DNA from: UBA5399 sp964592125
GTDB lineage: Bacteria; Bacillota; Clostridia; Christensenellales; Christensenellaceae
Direction: 5' to 3'
Length of the DNA stretch: 6,897 bases
Assembly (NCBI GenBank): GCA_964592125.1
Contig: CAZQBV010000113.1
Location: 1-6,897 of the forward strand
This document shows positions 1 to 6,830 of the stretch, one piece after another. Each line of letters begins with the position of its first letter. Position 1 is the first letter of the stretch. Both the position numbers and the translations under genes were made by a program. The notes beneath the pieces are model-generated. The model searched no databases. It was not told where the DNA came from and worked only from the letters and a program-made list of their open reading frames with translations.

Positions 1-11
1 CCTATGGCACG

Positions 12-38
12 GATTAAAAACGTATAACGTTTTTAATC
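12..38 (-). terminator. Perfect 12-bp inverted repeat downstream of hsdR, possible terminator
   Basis: GATTAAAAACGT at 12-23 and its exact reverse complement ACGTTTTTAATC at 27-38 are separated by the 3-base loop ATA. The repeat lies 48 bases beyond the hsdR stop codon, where an operon terminator is expected. The stem is AT-rich, with only three G-C pairs (one at its base and the CG next to the loop). No separate T-run follows it on the minus strand, although the descending arm itself contains five T's. It could therefore be a weak or bidirectional terminator, or a symmetric protein-binding or recombination site. The repeat itself is certain; the terminator role is inference. Confidence 0.4.
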
Positions 39-86
39 AAGAATTAGTATAAAATCTCATTCTTTTTGCCTAGTCCCGTTTTTGCA

Positions 87-3000
87 TTATCTATATTTTT
101 GTTTGATTTTCGCCATCCAAGGCGGTAATTCTTTTGTCAGCGTCATAATGTGTGTTAGTCGATTTCCGCCAGATTGATTTGTCGCCTGATCAAAATCAAC
201 ACTTTGCGTCAGTTCGTCTATATATGGAACAATATCAGCTTGAGATTCAGAATATGCTGCAACGGATTTCTCCAGCAATGCTGCATCCAGCCCCCATTGC
301 AAAGCAAAGTCCGTTACCAAACCCTGCTTTTTGCCTTTTATCCATATATCAAAAGCATCGTCAAATTGAACCGCGCTGGATATTTTGCCAAGTACCAGCT
401 CGGTATCTACAAATTCTTTTAGAAGCAGCGCCTGCTCATTCTCGCCCATGTTGCTAAGCTCTTGAATTTGTTCGTGGATGATTCGCAGCGTCTCATCATC
501 TACCGTTTGAACGCCACCGCTGTTGCAAACCTTAGCACCAATCAAGCTTAAAATGTGCGCCGCGTCTATCACTTGCGTGCCCGCCAATTTGGTTTTTCCC
601 ACAAGCGGCCTGATGATAACGGGCTCTGGGGGCGCCCCCGGCTTGTATGTCAGGTTCTTATATGCGCCCACATACTGCAACCAGGTATGCTCGGTTATGC
701 CAAATGCGCTATCATCCCAATTGAATTCGTAATACTGCATCACTAAATTGAATTGATCGGCAGTGTCTTTAAAAGCAAGCAAAAAAGCTTCCTTTGCTTT
801 TTCGTCGTCTTTGATATCTGCCCATGCAGTAGGGTCTGGTAATGTCGGCATCATCTCATCTATTTTAATCCTTAGCTTTTTCACTGCTGTCTCGTAAATG
901 TCCACAATGGCGGGGCTGCTTTTGCCACCGCTGCCATAAAGCTCCAGCGCAATATTTACCGTTTCTTCTGTGATTCTCGGGTATTGAAAATTAACAATGC
1001 TACCAAATTCTTTTGTTGCGTTAAACACCCTGTTGGTACGGGAATATGCCTGTATCAAGCTTTGAAGTGCCAATGGTCTATCCACATACAGTGTGTTCAG
1101 CCGCTTGGAATCGTAGCCGGTTAAAAGCTGATCTGCTACAATGATCAAATCAATATTCTTCTTGTTTCTGCCACTGCCGCCCCTTGTAGAGCGGTCTACC
1201 AAATCTTCAAAATAGGCTTCTTCACCGTGCTTTTTATCTCCCACAACAAACGCAATGCCCGTAAACAGCGCATAATCCTCAAACATACCTTTGATGACAG
1301 CGGGCGCAACGGTATCTGGGTCATTTTCGTTTCCAAAACTGAATGTCATCGCCACATTTAGCTCTGTGCCGCTTGCTTGCAACTGCTTTTTAAATTCTTC
1401 ATAGTAGGCAATCACACGGTTTTTTTTAGCAACCGTTAAGATTGCATTGAACTGCTTTTCTTGCGACTGATGCTCCCAATTTGCCAATATTCTTTCCACC
1501 ACTCTGGGAATATGCGTTTCATCTTGGTAGGCAAGTATCCCGCGACTTGAGGCTTGTTTTTCCACCTCCGTTTCAGACCAACCGTAAACCAAATGTTCTA
1601 TCTCTTGTTCTGTTTTGTCGGGCTTTTCTTGCCTAAGCGCATTTACAAGCTCTTCACGCAGGGCATCATATCCCAAAAACTCGCCAGTGTTGATATAGTC
1701 TACATGAAAGCCCAAAACATTACCATCAGAAATTGCCGCATCAATCGTATATTCATGCAACTTTGGGCCAAACAGCTTTTCGGTGGTGTTAATCACTTCG
1801 CTTTTTTCGTTGATTTTTCCCTTTACGTTATTTTCATCAAACAAGGGCGTGCCTGTAAACCCAAAGAACAAAGCGTTTTTCTTGAAATAGCTGCGGATGT
1901 TGTGCATCATATCTCCCATCGTTGTCCTATGGGCTTCGTCAATGATAAATACAATTTTTTTATCTGCGATGCTATCATCTTTTGCATCTACAAGCTCTTT
2001 TACCAACCCGTTTAATTTGAACGTGGTGGTGACTACAATGCCTGCTTTTTGAAGCCGCAGCTGTTTTTTTAAATGGTAGGTGTGTTTTGTCTTGTCTACC
2101 GAAACCGCCTCATACGCGGCATAGGCTTCAAAATTCTCGCTGGTTTTGGCATCCAGATCTCGCCTGTCTACCAAAAAAACCACCTTGTCAAACCCTGCAC
2201 GAGTGGATAAAAACAACGCTGTTTTAAAGCTGGTAATGGTTTTCCCCGAACCTGTTGTGTGCCAAACATATCCGCCGTGCGGTGTTTTTTCCGCATTGTC
2301 CCAACCGAAGGCAGCTGCCTCAACAGCTTGCAGCGCATACACCTGATAAGGGCGCATCAGCATATGGCGGCGGTCTTCTTCGTCTTTTGCTTCGTCAATC
2401 ACCAGATAATCGCCCACCATTTGGTGCGCCATGGGAATCATTAAAAAGTGTTTGATGACCTCTTTCCAATGATTGATTTGCCGATTGTCTTTGTCTGCCC
2501 AATGAAATACAAAGGCGGGGTTAAAATCATCTATGGTTTTTGGCGTGGCAAAATACCGTGTTTCCACTTCGGAGGTTACCACCATCATCTGAGAAAACGC
2601 CATAAAATTGTTTTGGTACTCGCCATCTCTATAGTAGCGTTTAAATTGCCCAAACGCCTCATCCAAAGATTTGTCTGTGCGTTTTTGCTCTATATTAATC
2701 AACGGCAAACCATTGATGAGCAGAACAATATCAAAACGGTTGTTGTTCGCCGTTGTCACTTCGCGCGCAATTCTGTAGGTAGAATCTCCGCCACGCACCT
2801 CTGCTTTTTTAAAAATGGTGAGCGTAATTTGTTTTTTGGAAACCTGCGAATTCTCATCTCTGTAAATGCCGTCAATTTTGCCCTTTGACTCTTCAATGGC
2901 TAAAATTTTTGCGGCTTCATAACTATTGCGAATTTGAGAAACCTTTGCCATCACTTGCTTAAATTCGCCATCGGTCAGCGGAACACCCTCTAGCTGGTCG

Positions 3001-3170
3001 GCATTGATGCGGTCAAGTTCGGCTCTCCAATGCGCAATCAAGTCACCTACCGTTACTTTTTGCTTGTTTCCGTCAAGCTCGGCAGGCGCTTCCCATTTAT
3101 ATTGTGTCATCTCTGCTACAAAGCTTTGTTGAAAAGCTTTTTCAGATGCGTCATAGGGTGCATTGCTCAT
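87..3170 (-). CDS. hsdR: Type I restriction enzyme, R subunit (HsdR), endonuclease and ATP-dependent translocase
   Basis: This 1027-residue protein is the cutting and motor subunit of a type I restriction complex: it joins the HsdM2-HsdS methylase, pulls DNA with ATP and cleaves unmethylated DNA away from the target. Seen in the sequence, in order: an N-terminal PD-(D/E)xK nuclease domain with D147, E161 and K163 (NIEQKR), followed by the QxxxY motif typical of type I nucleases (Q175 to Y179). Then come two RecA-like helicase domains: Walker A TTGSGKT at 305-311, DEAH at 411-414, TGTP at 439-442, and motif VI QAYSRTNR at 707-714. A helical C-terminal region runs to the end. All catalytic motifs look intact and the length is normal for the family. 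The ATG is supported by AAAGGAG eight bases upstream. It is the last gene of the operon, 15 bases after hsdS. An A8 run falls at codons 582-584. Confidence 0.98.
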   Translation of the reverse strand: MSNAPYDASEKAFQQSFVAEMTQYKWEAPAELDGNKQKVTVGDLIAHWRAELDRINADQLEGVPLTDGEFKQVMAKVSQIRNSYEAAKILAIEESKGKIDGIYRDENSQVSKKQITLTIFKKAEVRGGDSTYRIAREVTTANNNRFDIVLLINGLPLINIEQKRTDKSLDEAFGQFKRYYRDGEYQNNFMAFSQMMVVTSEVETRYFATPKTIDDFNPAFVFHWADKDNRQINHWKEVIKHFLMIPMAHQMVGDYLVIDEAKDEEDRRHMLMRPYQVYALQAVEAAAFGWDNAEKTPHGGYVWHTTGSGKTITSFKTALFLSTRAGFDKVVFLVDRRDLDAKTSENFEAYAAYEAVSVDKTKHTYHLKKQLRLQKAGIVVTTTFKLNGLVKELVDAKDDSIADKKIVFIIDEAHRTTMGDMMHNIRSYFKKNALFFGFTGTPLFDENNVKGKINEKSEVINTTEKLFGPKLHEYTIDAAISDGNVLGFHVDYINTGEFLGYDALREELVNALRQEKPDKTEQEIEHLVYGWSETEVEKQASSRGILAYQDETHIPRVVERILANWEHQSQEKQFNAILTVAKKNRVIAYYEEFKKQLQASGTELNVAMTFSFGNENDPDTVAPAVIKGMFEDYALFTGIAFVVGDKKHGEEAYFEDLVDRSTRGGSGRNKKNIDLIIVADQLLTGYDSKRLNTLYVDRPLALQSLIQAYSRTNRVFNATKEFGSIVNFQYPRITEETVNIALELYGSGGKSSPAIVDIYETAVKKLRIKIDEMMPTLPDPTAWADIKDDEKAKEAFLLAFKDTADQFNLVMQYYEFNWDDSAFGITEHTWLQYVGAYKNLTYKPGAPPEPVIIRPLVGKTKLAGTQVIDAAHILSLIGAKVCNSGGVQTVDDETLRIIHEQIQELSNMGENEQALLLKEFVDTELVLGKISSAVQFDDAFDIWIKGKKQGLVTDFALQWGLDAALLEKSVAAYSESQADIVPYIDELTQSVDFDQATNQSGGNRLTHIMTLTKELPPWMAKIKQKYR

Positions 3171-3178
3171 GACTTACG

Positions 3179-3185
3179 CTCCTTT
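3179..3185 (-). promoter_or_regulatory. Ribosome binding site of hsdR
   Basis: The minus strand reads AAAGGAG, then 8 bases, then the hsdR ATG at 3168-3170. This near-ideal site almost fills the 15-base space after the hsdS stop (TGA at 3186-3188). HsdR can therefore be translated independently of hsdS, and the site fixes the hsdR start. Confidence 0.85.
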
Positions 3186-4099
3186 TCAAATAAATAGCTC
3201 GTTTAGGTATGCTTTCTTTACATCTTGCAGTTTTTCCAGCTTGCGCTGGTGCAGGGCGATGAGGGCGTCTAGATTGCGGAAGAAGTTGCCGATGGCGGTT
3301 TGTTCCTTTATGTCTTTTGGGTAACAAATAAAGGTATTCTGCATAGTTGATTTTGAAATAGAAGTAACTTTTATCCCTTGCATAAGAGGTAGTAGTTGGT
3401 CGTGATATGAATATGAATTCATATAGTAGCCAAGAAATCCAGAAGCAAATTTGAGCAGTGGTCTATATGGTATCGTATGCAAGCCTGATATAGCTACTTC
3501 ATTAGTTAAGCCTGCGATTTCACAACATTTCCCAACTGTTTCATCCTCGGCAGTATCGGCAACAATTACATCGCCATTTTTCAAAAAAGATTCCTTATAC
3601 TTTGCAGCAACCGCACTGTCTACAATGAACGGAAGGACTTCTTTTCTTACATCAAGATACTCTCCAAATTTAATAAGAACATCACCATAATGAACATTTA
3701 AAGCTAAACCTTGCCCAGTGGACAGATCCGCTCTTGAAAGGGTGTTGCTTTGCAAGCTTATAAGAACCTCCCCCAATTTCCGTAGTTCCCAATCTTCCGT
3801 AAATCCTGCAAAGCGGCGTTTTGGCTTGCGCTCTCCTTCCGCGGGGAACATCTCCGACAAGTAGGCGGATTTTAGCGCTTTTACCTTATTCAGCTTACGC
3901 TGATGCAGGGTGATGAGGNNNNNNNNNNNNNNNNNNNNNNNNNNNNNNNNNNNNNNNNNNNNNNNNNNNNNNNNNNNNNNNNNNNNNNNNNNNNNNNNNN
4001 NNNNNNNNNNNNNNNNNNCTCCCCCAACTTCCGAATCTCCCAATCATCCGCATTTTGAAACTCTTTAAAACGCCTTTTGGGGATTTTCCGCTCCCGCAT
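3186..4099 (-). CDS. hsdS: Type I restriction-modification specificity subunit (HsdS), interrupted by an assembly gap
   Basis: HsdS chooses the DNA target for both methylation and cutting. The start is the ATG at 4097-4099, directly after the hsdM TAG. The first 27 codons (MRERKIPKRRFKEF to EIRKLGE) run exactly into a 100-N gap at 3919-4018. After the gap the protein resumes at LITLHQRKL and continues for 243 residues to the TGA at 3186-3188. Visible parts are: the central conserved helix (about 3918-3840), a second copy of the KRRF...DWELRKLGE segment (about 3825-3765), TRD2 (about 3765-3310) and the C-terminal conserved helix (KEQTAIGNFFRNLDALIALHQRKL onward). TRD1 is missing. The reading frames either side of the gap differ, but this is meaningless because the N-run is a placeholder; HsdS proteins usually have about 380-460 residues, so the real gap is probably 400-500 bases. 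The gene is probably intact in the organism. Target specificity cannot be told. Confidence 0.95.
3237..3264 (-). repeat. hsdS conserved-helix repeat, distal copy
   Basis: This copy encodes LIALHQRKL in the C-terminal conserved region of HsdS. It matches 3891-3918 at 25 of 28 bases (counted by eye). Such repeats are the spacer helices that hold the two halves of HsdS in its circular arrangement. Confidence 0.85.
3768..3799 (-). repeat. hsdS DWE-RKLGE repeat, internal copy
   Basis: This copy encodes the EDWELRKLGE segment that introduces TRD2. It matches the segment that introduces TRD1 (4019-4050) at 27 of 32 bases. Together with the LI(A/T)LHQRKL repeat it brackets each TRD as an exchangeable module. 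Confidence 0.85.
3891..3918 (-). repeat. hsdS conserved-helix repeat, central copy, ending at the gap
   Basis: This copy encodes LITLHQRKL of the central conserved region. It matches 3237-3264 at 25 of 28 bases, and its last base is the last base before the N-run. Confidence 0.85.
3919..4018. other. Assembly gap (100 N) replacing TRD1 of hsdS
   Basis: Exactly 100 N's join two sequence blocks, which is the usual placeholder for a scaffold gap of unknown size. The left block ends in the LITLHQRKL repeat and the right block ends in the RKLGE repeat. The missing DNA is therefore TRD1 plus the start of the central conserved region, normally about 400-500 bases. Confidence 0.97.
4019..4050 (-). 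repeat. hsdS DWE-RKLGE repeat, N-terminal copy, ending at the gap
   Basis: This copy encodes DDWEIRKLGE just before TRD1. It matches 3768-3799 at 27 of 32 bases, and its first plus-strand base abuts the N-run. Confidence 0.85.
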
Positions 4100-6676
4100 C
4101 TACATCACCACCAGTTCATGCATCAAGGCTTCCAGTTCGCTTTCCGCACGCTCTATTTCCGCATCAATGGAGGTTAGTGTATCTGCATAGCGGTTGTGCA
4201 GCATTTCCAAAGTGGAAATCTCTGCTTTTATGGGATTTTCTATCAGGCAAACAAAATCTGCAACCGCATTGCCAAACCATTTTTCAAAAACAAGCGCATC
4301 AATCTCTTCATCGGTCAACACTAAAATCCGCTCGCAAATGGCATCTTGCAGTTCTTTTTCTTTGGCTTTGATTTGTTTGCCCAATGTGGATTTTTCGGAA
4401 ATCAAGCCCTCTGCTTTTTTTAGCAATGTATATTCTATCGTGCCTTTTTTTGCGTTTTTCAGTTCCGCTATTAGCGCACTGTTGTCAAATGCGTCTTGCG
4501 GCTCGTCATCTTCATTTTTCTTGATGACATCATAAAGCGCTGCGTTCTCGTCGGTGTCTTCCGTCCTTGCGGCTTCCACCAGCTCGCCAAGCTCCGCCTC
4601 TATTTCGCTGCTGCGTGTTTTTTTATGCTCTATTTCCTCCAGCTCATTTGTATACAGGCGTTTGGCAATCAAATCATTGGGCACAATAGCGCCAATGTAT
4701 CCATCTTGCTCTTCTCGTTTTTTTGCGCCAGTTCCTTTTGTTACCATATGCGGCTCACGGGTGCGCCCAGCCGTATAAAAGCCACTTGCCGCAATCAGTT
4801 CAGCATCGTGCAGCAAGTTGCGCTGCCAAATTTCAGCAACAATTTGATAGCCGTCATACACATCTATAAAATCAAACTGGGAAAGCAGTTCTTTGATTGT
4901 TATCAGCATCTCTTCCATCAGCGGCACTGCATGCAGCACATCGTTTATATTGCGCAGTTTATCCCAATATGTGCCAATAAAGTGCTCGGTTTTTTCTTTT
5001 ATTTCATTTGCTTTGGCAACAACGCGGGCGTTGCTTAGTATGGCGTCTGTTAGTTCTTTGGCGGATGTTTTTAGCGCAACATACCCATCGCGCACAGGGC
5101 ACAGCGCAGTTTGCAGCACGTCTTTGCCCACAGATTGCAATATTTCTAATTCATCAATGTTTTTCTGTGGGATGCCGCCATACAAATGCCCGTCCACATC
5201 CTGCACAATGTCATCTTCCATCGATTGCACATATCTGGGAATGTTCAAATTGTATTCGTTTTCGATAATTTCTGCACGAGTGGCACGGTGGCTATATCCT
5301 TTTATCTCGCTGCGCTGCATATAGGTATCTACAATCTTTGCAATGTCTTTTTCTTGCAATGCATTTTGTTTGCCTGCTTTGATAAAACTTTTGGAAGCAT
5401 CAATGATCAGCAGGGGCGCGCCCAGCTCTCTGTTTTTTTTCAAGATAAGAATGCACACGGGAATTCCTGTATTGGTGAACAAATTGGCAGGTAAGCCAAT
5501 GATGGTATCTATGCGGTTTTTTTCCAGCAGCCTTTTGCGAATTTCGCCCTCGGCCGCGCCGCGGAACAAAACACCATGCGGCAGAACAATAGCCATTGTG
5601 CCATTTGGCCCCAAGTGATATAGCCCATGCAACAGAAAAGCATAATCCCCTTTAGAATCGGGCGGCAGTACTCCTGCAATCTCAAACCGAGGATCGCTCA
5701 CCTTCAATTCTGCTCTGTTCCAGTTCTTTGCAGAATAAGGCGGGTTCATCACCACTGCGTCAAAAAGAATGCCTTCGTTTGGACGCTCGGGATCCTCCGG
5801 CCAGTCTTGCGCAAGCGTATCTCCGTTTTTGATGGTCATTTTTTCGGGGCGCACACCGTGCAGCAAAAGGTTCATTCTGGATAAGTTGTAGGTTGCTGTG
5901 TTTTTTTCTTGCCCGTAGTAATTCAAATCCTTTTGGGTTTCTGCCCCCAAATGTTTTTTGACCGTAAGAAGCAGCGAGCCAGAGCCTACCGTAGGGTCAT
6001 AAATCGAGGTGATATTGGATGTTTTTGCCGCAATTTGCGCCATCACTTCGCTCACTTGTCTGGGCGTATAGAATTCTCCGGCTTTTTTGCCAGATTCCAT
6101 TGCAAATTGCCCAATCAAGTATTCGTAAGCATCGCCAAGCACATCACCTTTTTGCAGGGCTACCATGTTTAAATCCGCAAACAACAATATCAATGCTTTG
6201 ATGCTGTTGCTGCGTTCATGCAAACTGCTGCCTAGCGCAGTGTCGGACAAATCCAGTGTAGAACTGGAAAACAAGCCTCTAAAATCATTGGAAGCGCCTG
6301 ATATGGCAATGGTTCTTTCAAAGTTATTTAAACTATCCGTTACTTTCTGGACTTCAAACTCCCCTGAATCTATGTCCTTCAACCAAGTTTGATACAGATA
6401 TTCAGGGGTAACAAAATAACCCAATATAGATTGAAGCGTTTTGTCCAGTATATCGCCGTGCTCGGCTCTGGCTTTTGTATATTCTTCCACAATGTCTATT
6501 TCAGAATTTTTTTCTAAACCTGCTGTAGATTGAAATGTTTCCAAGGTTTTATCGCTTAAAAACTTATAAAACATAAGCCCCAGCATATAATCTTTATATC
6601 GGCTTGCATCCATAGAGCCGCGTAATTCATTGGCGCCATTCCATAACCTGCGTTTGATTTCCTCTGATGTTACCAC
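4100..6676 (-). CDS. hsdM: Type I restriction-modification DNA N6-adenine methyltransferase (HsdM), long form
   Basis: HsdM transfers a methyl group from S-adenosylmethionine to adenine in the target chosen by HsdS, and is also needed for restriction. Numbering from the upstream ATG at 6698-6700 (866 residues): an HsdM N-terminal helical domain (TSEEIKRRLW to KFLSDK, 11-51); EFYTP at 209-213; SAM-binding motif I DPTVGSGS at 235-242; catalytic NPPY at 319-322; and the NEYNLNIPRY segment at 481-490 that ends the usual core. Residues from about 500 to 866 form an extension rich in charged helices, probably partly coiled coil (685-710, 760-790, 840-860), as in the long HsdM subfamily; many HsdM proteins have only about 500-550 residues. 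I prefer the GTG start at 6674-6676 (codon 9), because GGAGG lies 8 bases upstream and the protein then begins VVTSEEIKRRLW, as HsdM proteins usually do. The ATG at 6700 has no clear RBS. It ends in TAG immediately before the hsdS ATG. Confidence 0.97.
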   Translation of the reverse strand: MVTSEEIKRRLWNGANELRGSMDASRYKDYMLGLMFYKFLSDKTLETFQSTAGLEKNSEIDIVEEYTKARAEHGDILDKTLQSILGYFVTPEYLYQTWLKDIDSGEFEVQKVTDSLNNFERTIAISGASNDFRGLFSSSTLDLSDTALGSSLHERSNSIKALILLFADLNMVALQKGDVLGDAYEYLIGQFAMESGKKAGEFYTPRQVSEVMAQIAAKTSNITSIYDPTVGSGSLLLTVKKHLGAETQKDLNYYGQEKNTATYNLSRMNLLLHGVRPEKMTIKNGDTLAQDWPEDPERPNEGILFDAVVMNPPYSAKNWNRAELKVSDPRFEIAGVLPPDSKGDYAFLLHGLYHLGPNGTMAIVLPHGVLFRGAAEGEIRKRLLEKNRIDTIIGLPANLFTNTGIPVCILILKKNRELGAPLLIIDASKSFIKAGKQNALQEKDIAKIVDTYMQRSEIKGYSHRATRAEIIENEYNLNIPRYVQSMEDDIVQDVDGHLYGGIPQKNIDELEILQSVGKDVLQTALCPVRDGYVALKTSAKELTDAILSNARVVAKANEIKEKTEHFIGTYWDKLRNINDVLHAVPLMEEMLITIKELLSQFDFIDVYDGYQIVAEIWQRNLLHDAELIAASGFYTAGRTREPHMVTKGTGAKKREEQDGYIGAIVPNDLIAKRLYTNELEEIEHKKTRSSEIEAELGELVEAARTEDTDENAALYDVIKKNEDDEPQDAFDNSALIAELKNAKKGTIEYTLLKKAEGLISEKSTLGKQIKAKEKELQDAICERILVLTDEEIDALVFEKWFGNAVADFVCLIENPIKAEISTLEMLHNRYADTLTSIDAEIERAESELEALMHELVVM

Positions 6677-6684
6677 CGCGTTTT

Positions 6685-6689
6685 CCTCC
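6685..6689 (-). promoter_or_regulatory. Ribosome binding site deciding the hsdM start
   Basis: The minus strand reads GGAGG, 8 bases before the GTG at 6674-6676. It lies inside the coding region if the upstream ATG (6698-6700) is used, which argues for the GTG as the main start. Confidence 0.65.
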
Positions 6690-6728
6690 GCCTTGTGCAT
6701 TTTTTCATCATCTATAAATGCGCACCTG

Positions 6729-6750
6729 CTATCTGCATCTTGCAGGATAG
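6729..6750 (-). promoter_or_regulatory. Leader hairpin proximal to hsdM
   Basis: CTATC-TGCA at 6729-6737 pairs with TGCA-GATAG at 6741-6750 across a 3-base loop, with one unpaired base at 6745. The stem has 9 pairs and lies 40 bases upstream of the hsdM RBS in the predicted transcript. No T-run follows, so it is not an intrinsic terminator. Its role is unknown. Confidence 0.4.
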
Positions 6751-6781
6751 TCAGCTTTTAAATAGTATAAAATTCCACCAA

Positions 6782-6808
6782 TGCACCATCATATGAATGG
6801 GTGGTGCA
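6782..6808 (-). promoter_or_regulatory. Leader inverted repeat TGCACCA/TGGTGCA
   Basis: TGCACCA at 6782-6788 is the exact complement of TGGTGCA at 6802-6808, with 13 bases between. It lies within the predicted untranslated leader. A further TGGTGG-type segment close by on the minus strand (about 6775-6780) could compete for the same CCACC partner, so two pairings are possible. The repeat is seen; a regulatory role is inference. Confidence 0.4.
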
Positions 6809-6830
6809 CAGATGATTGTAGTTGGATTGC

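Noticed and set aside
3411..3424. 14-bp perfect palindrome ATATGAATTCATAT within hsdS TRD2
   Set aside because: It encodes an ordinary YMNSY stretch in an AT-rich domain. AT-rich palindromes of this size arise by chance, and nothing around it suggests a site.
3186..4043. Reading hsdS as starting at the ATG at 4041-4043 (MGDSEVGG)
   Set aside because: That ATG is in the wrong frame of the hsdS N-terminal segment and is joined to the rest only through N's. The true N-terminus (MRERKIPKRRF) begins at 4099, directly after hsdM.
3890..4099. Apparent frameshift or truncation of hsdS across the gap
   Set aside because: The 100-N length is a placeholder, so the relative frame of the two sides carries no information and does not show a pseudogene.
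4496..5038. Plus-strand open frames over hsdM (also 1554-2015 and 2448-2888 over hsdR)
   Set aside because: They lie antisense to well-supported genes, have compositions rich in Cys, Phe and Ile typical of shadow frames, and show no recognisable motif.
6764..6769. TATACT as a second hsdM promoter -10 box
   Set aside because: No acceptable -35 box lies 16-18 bases upstream. The 6853-6881 promoter is much better.
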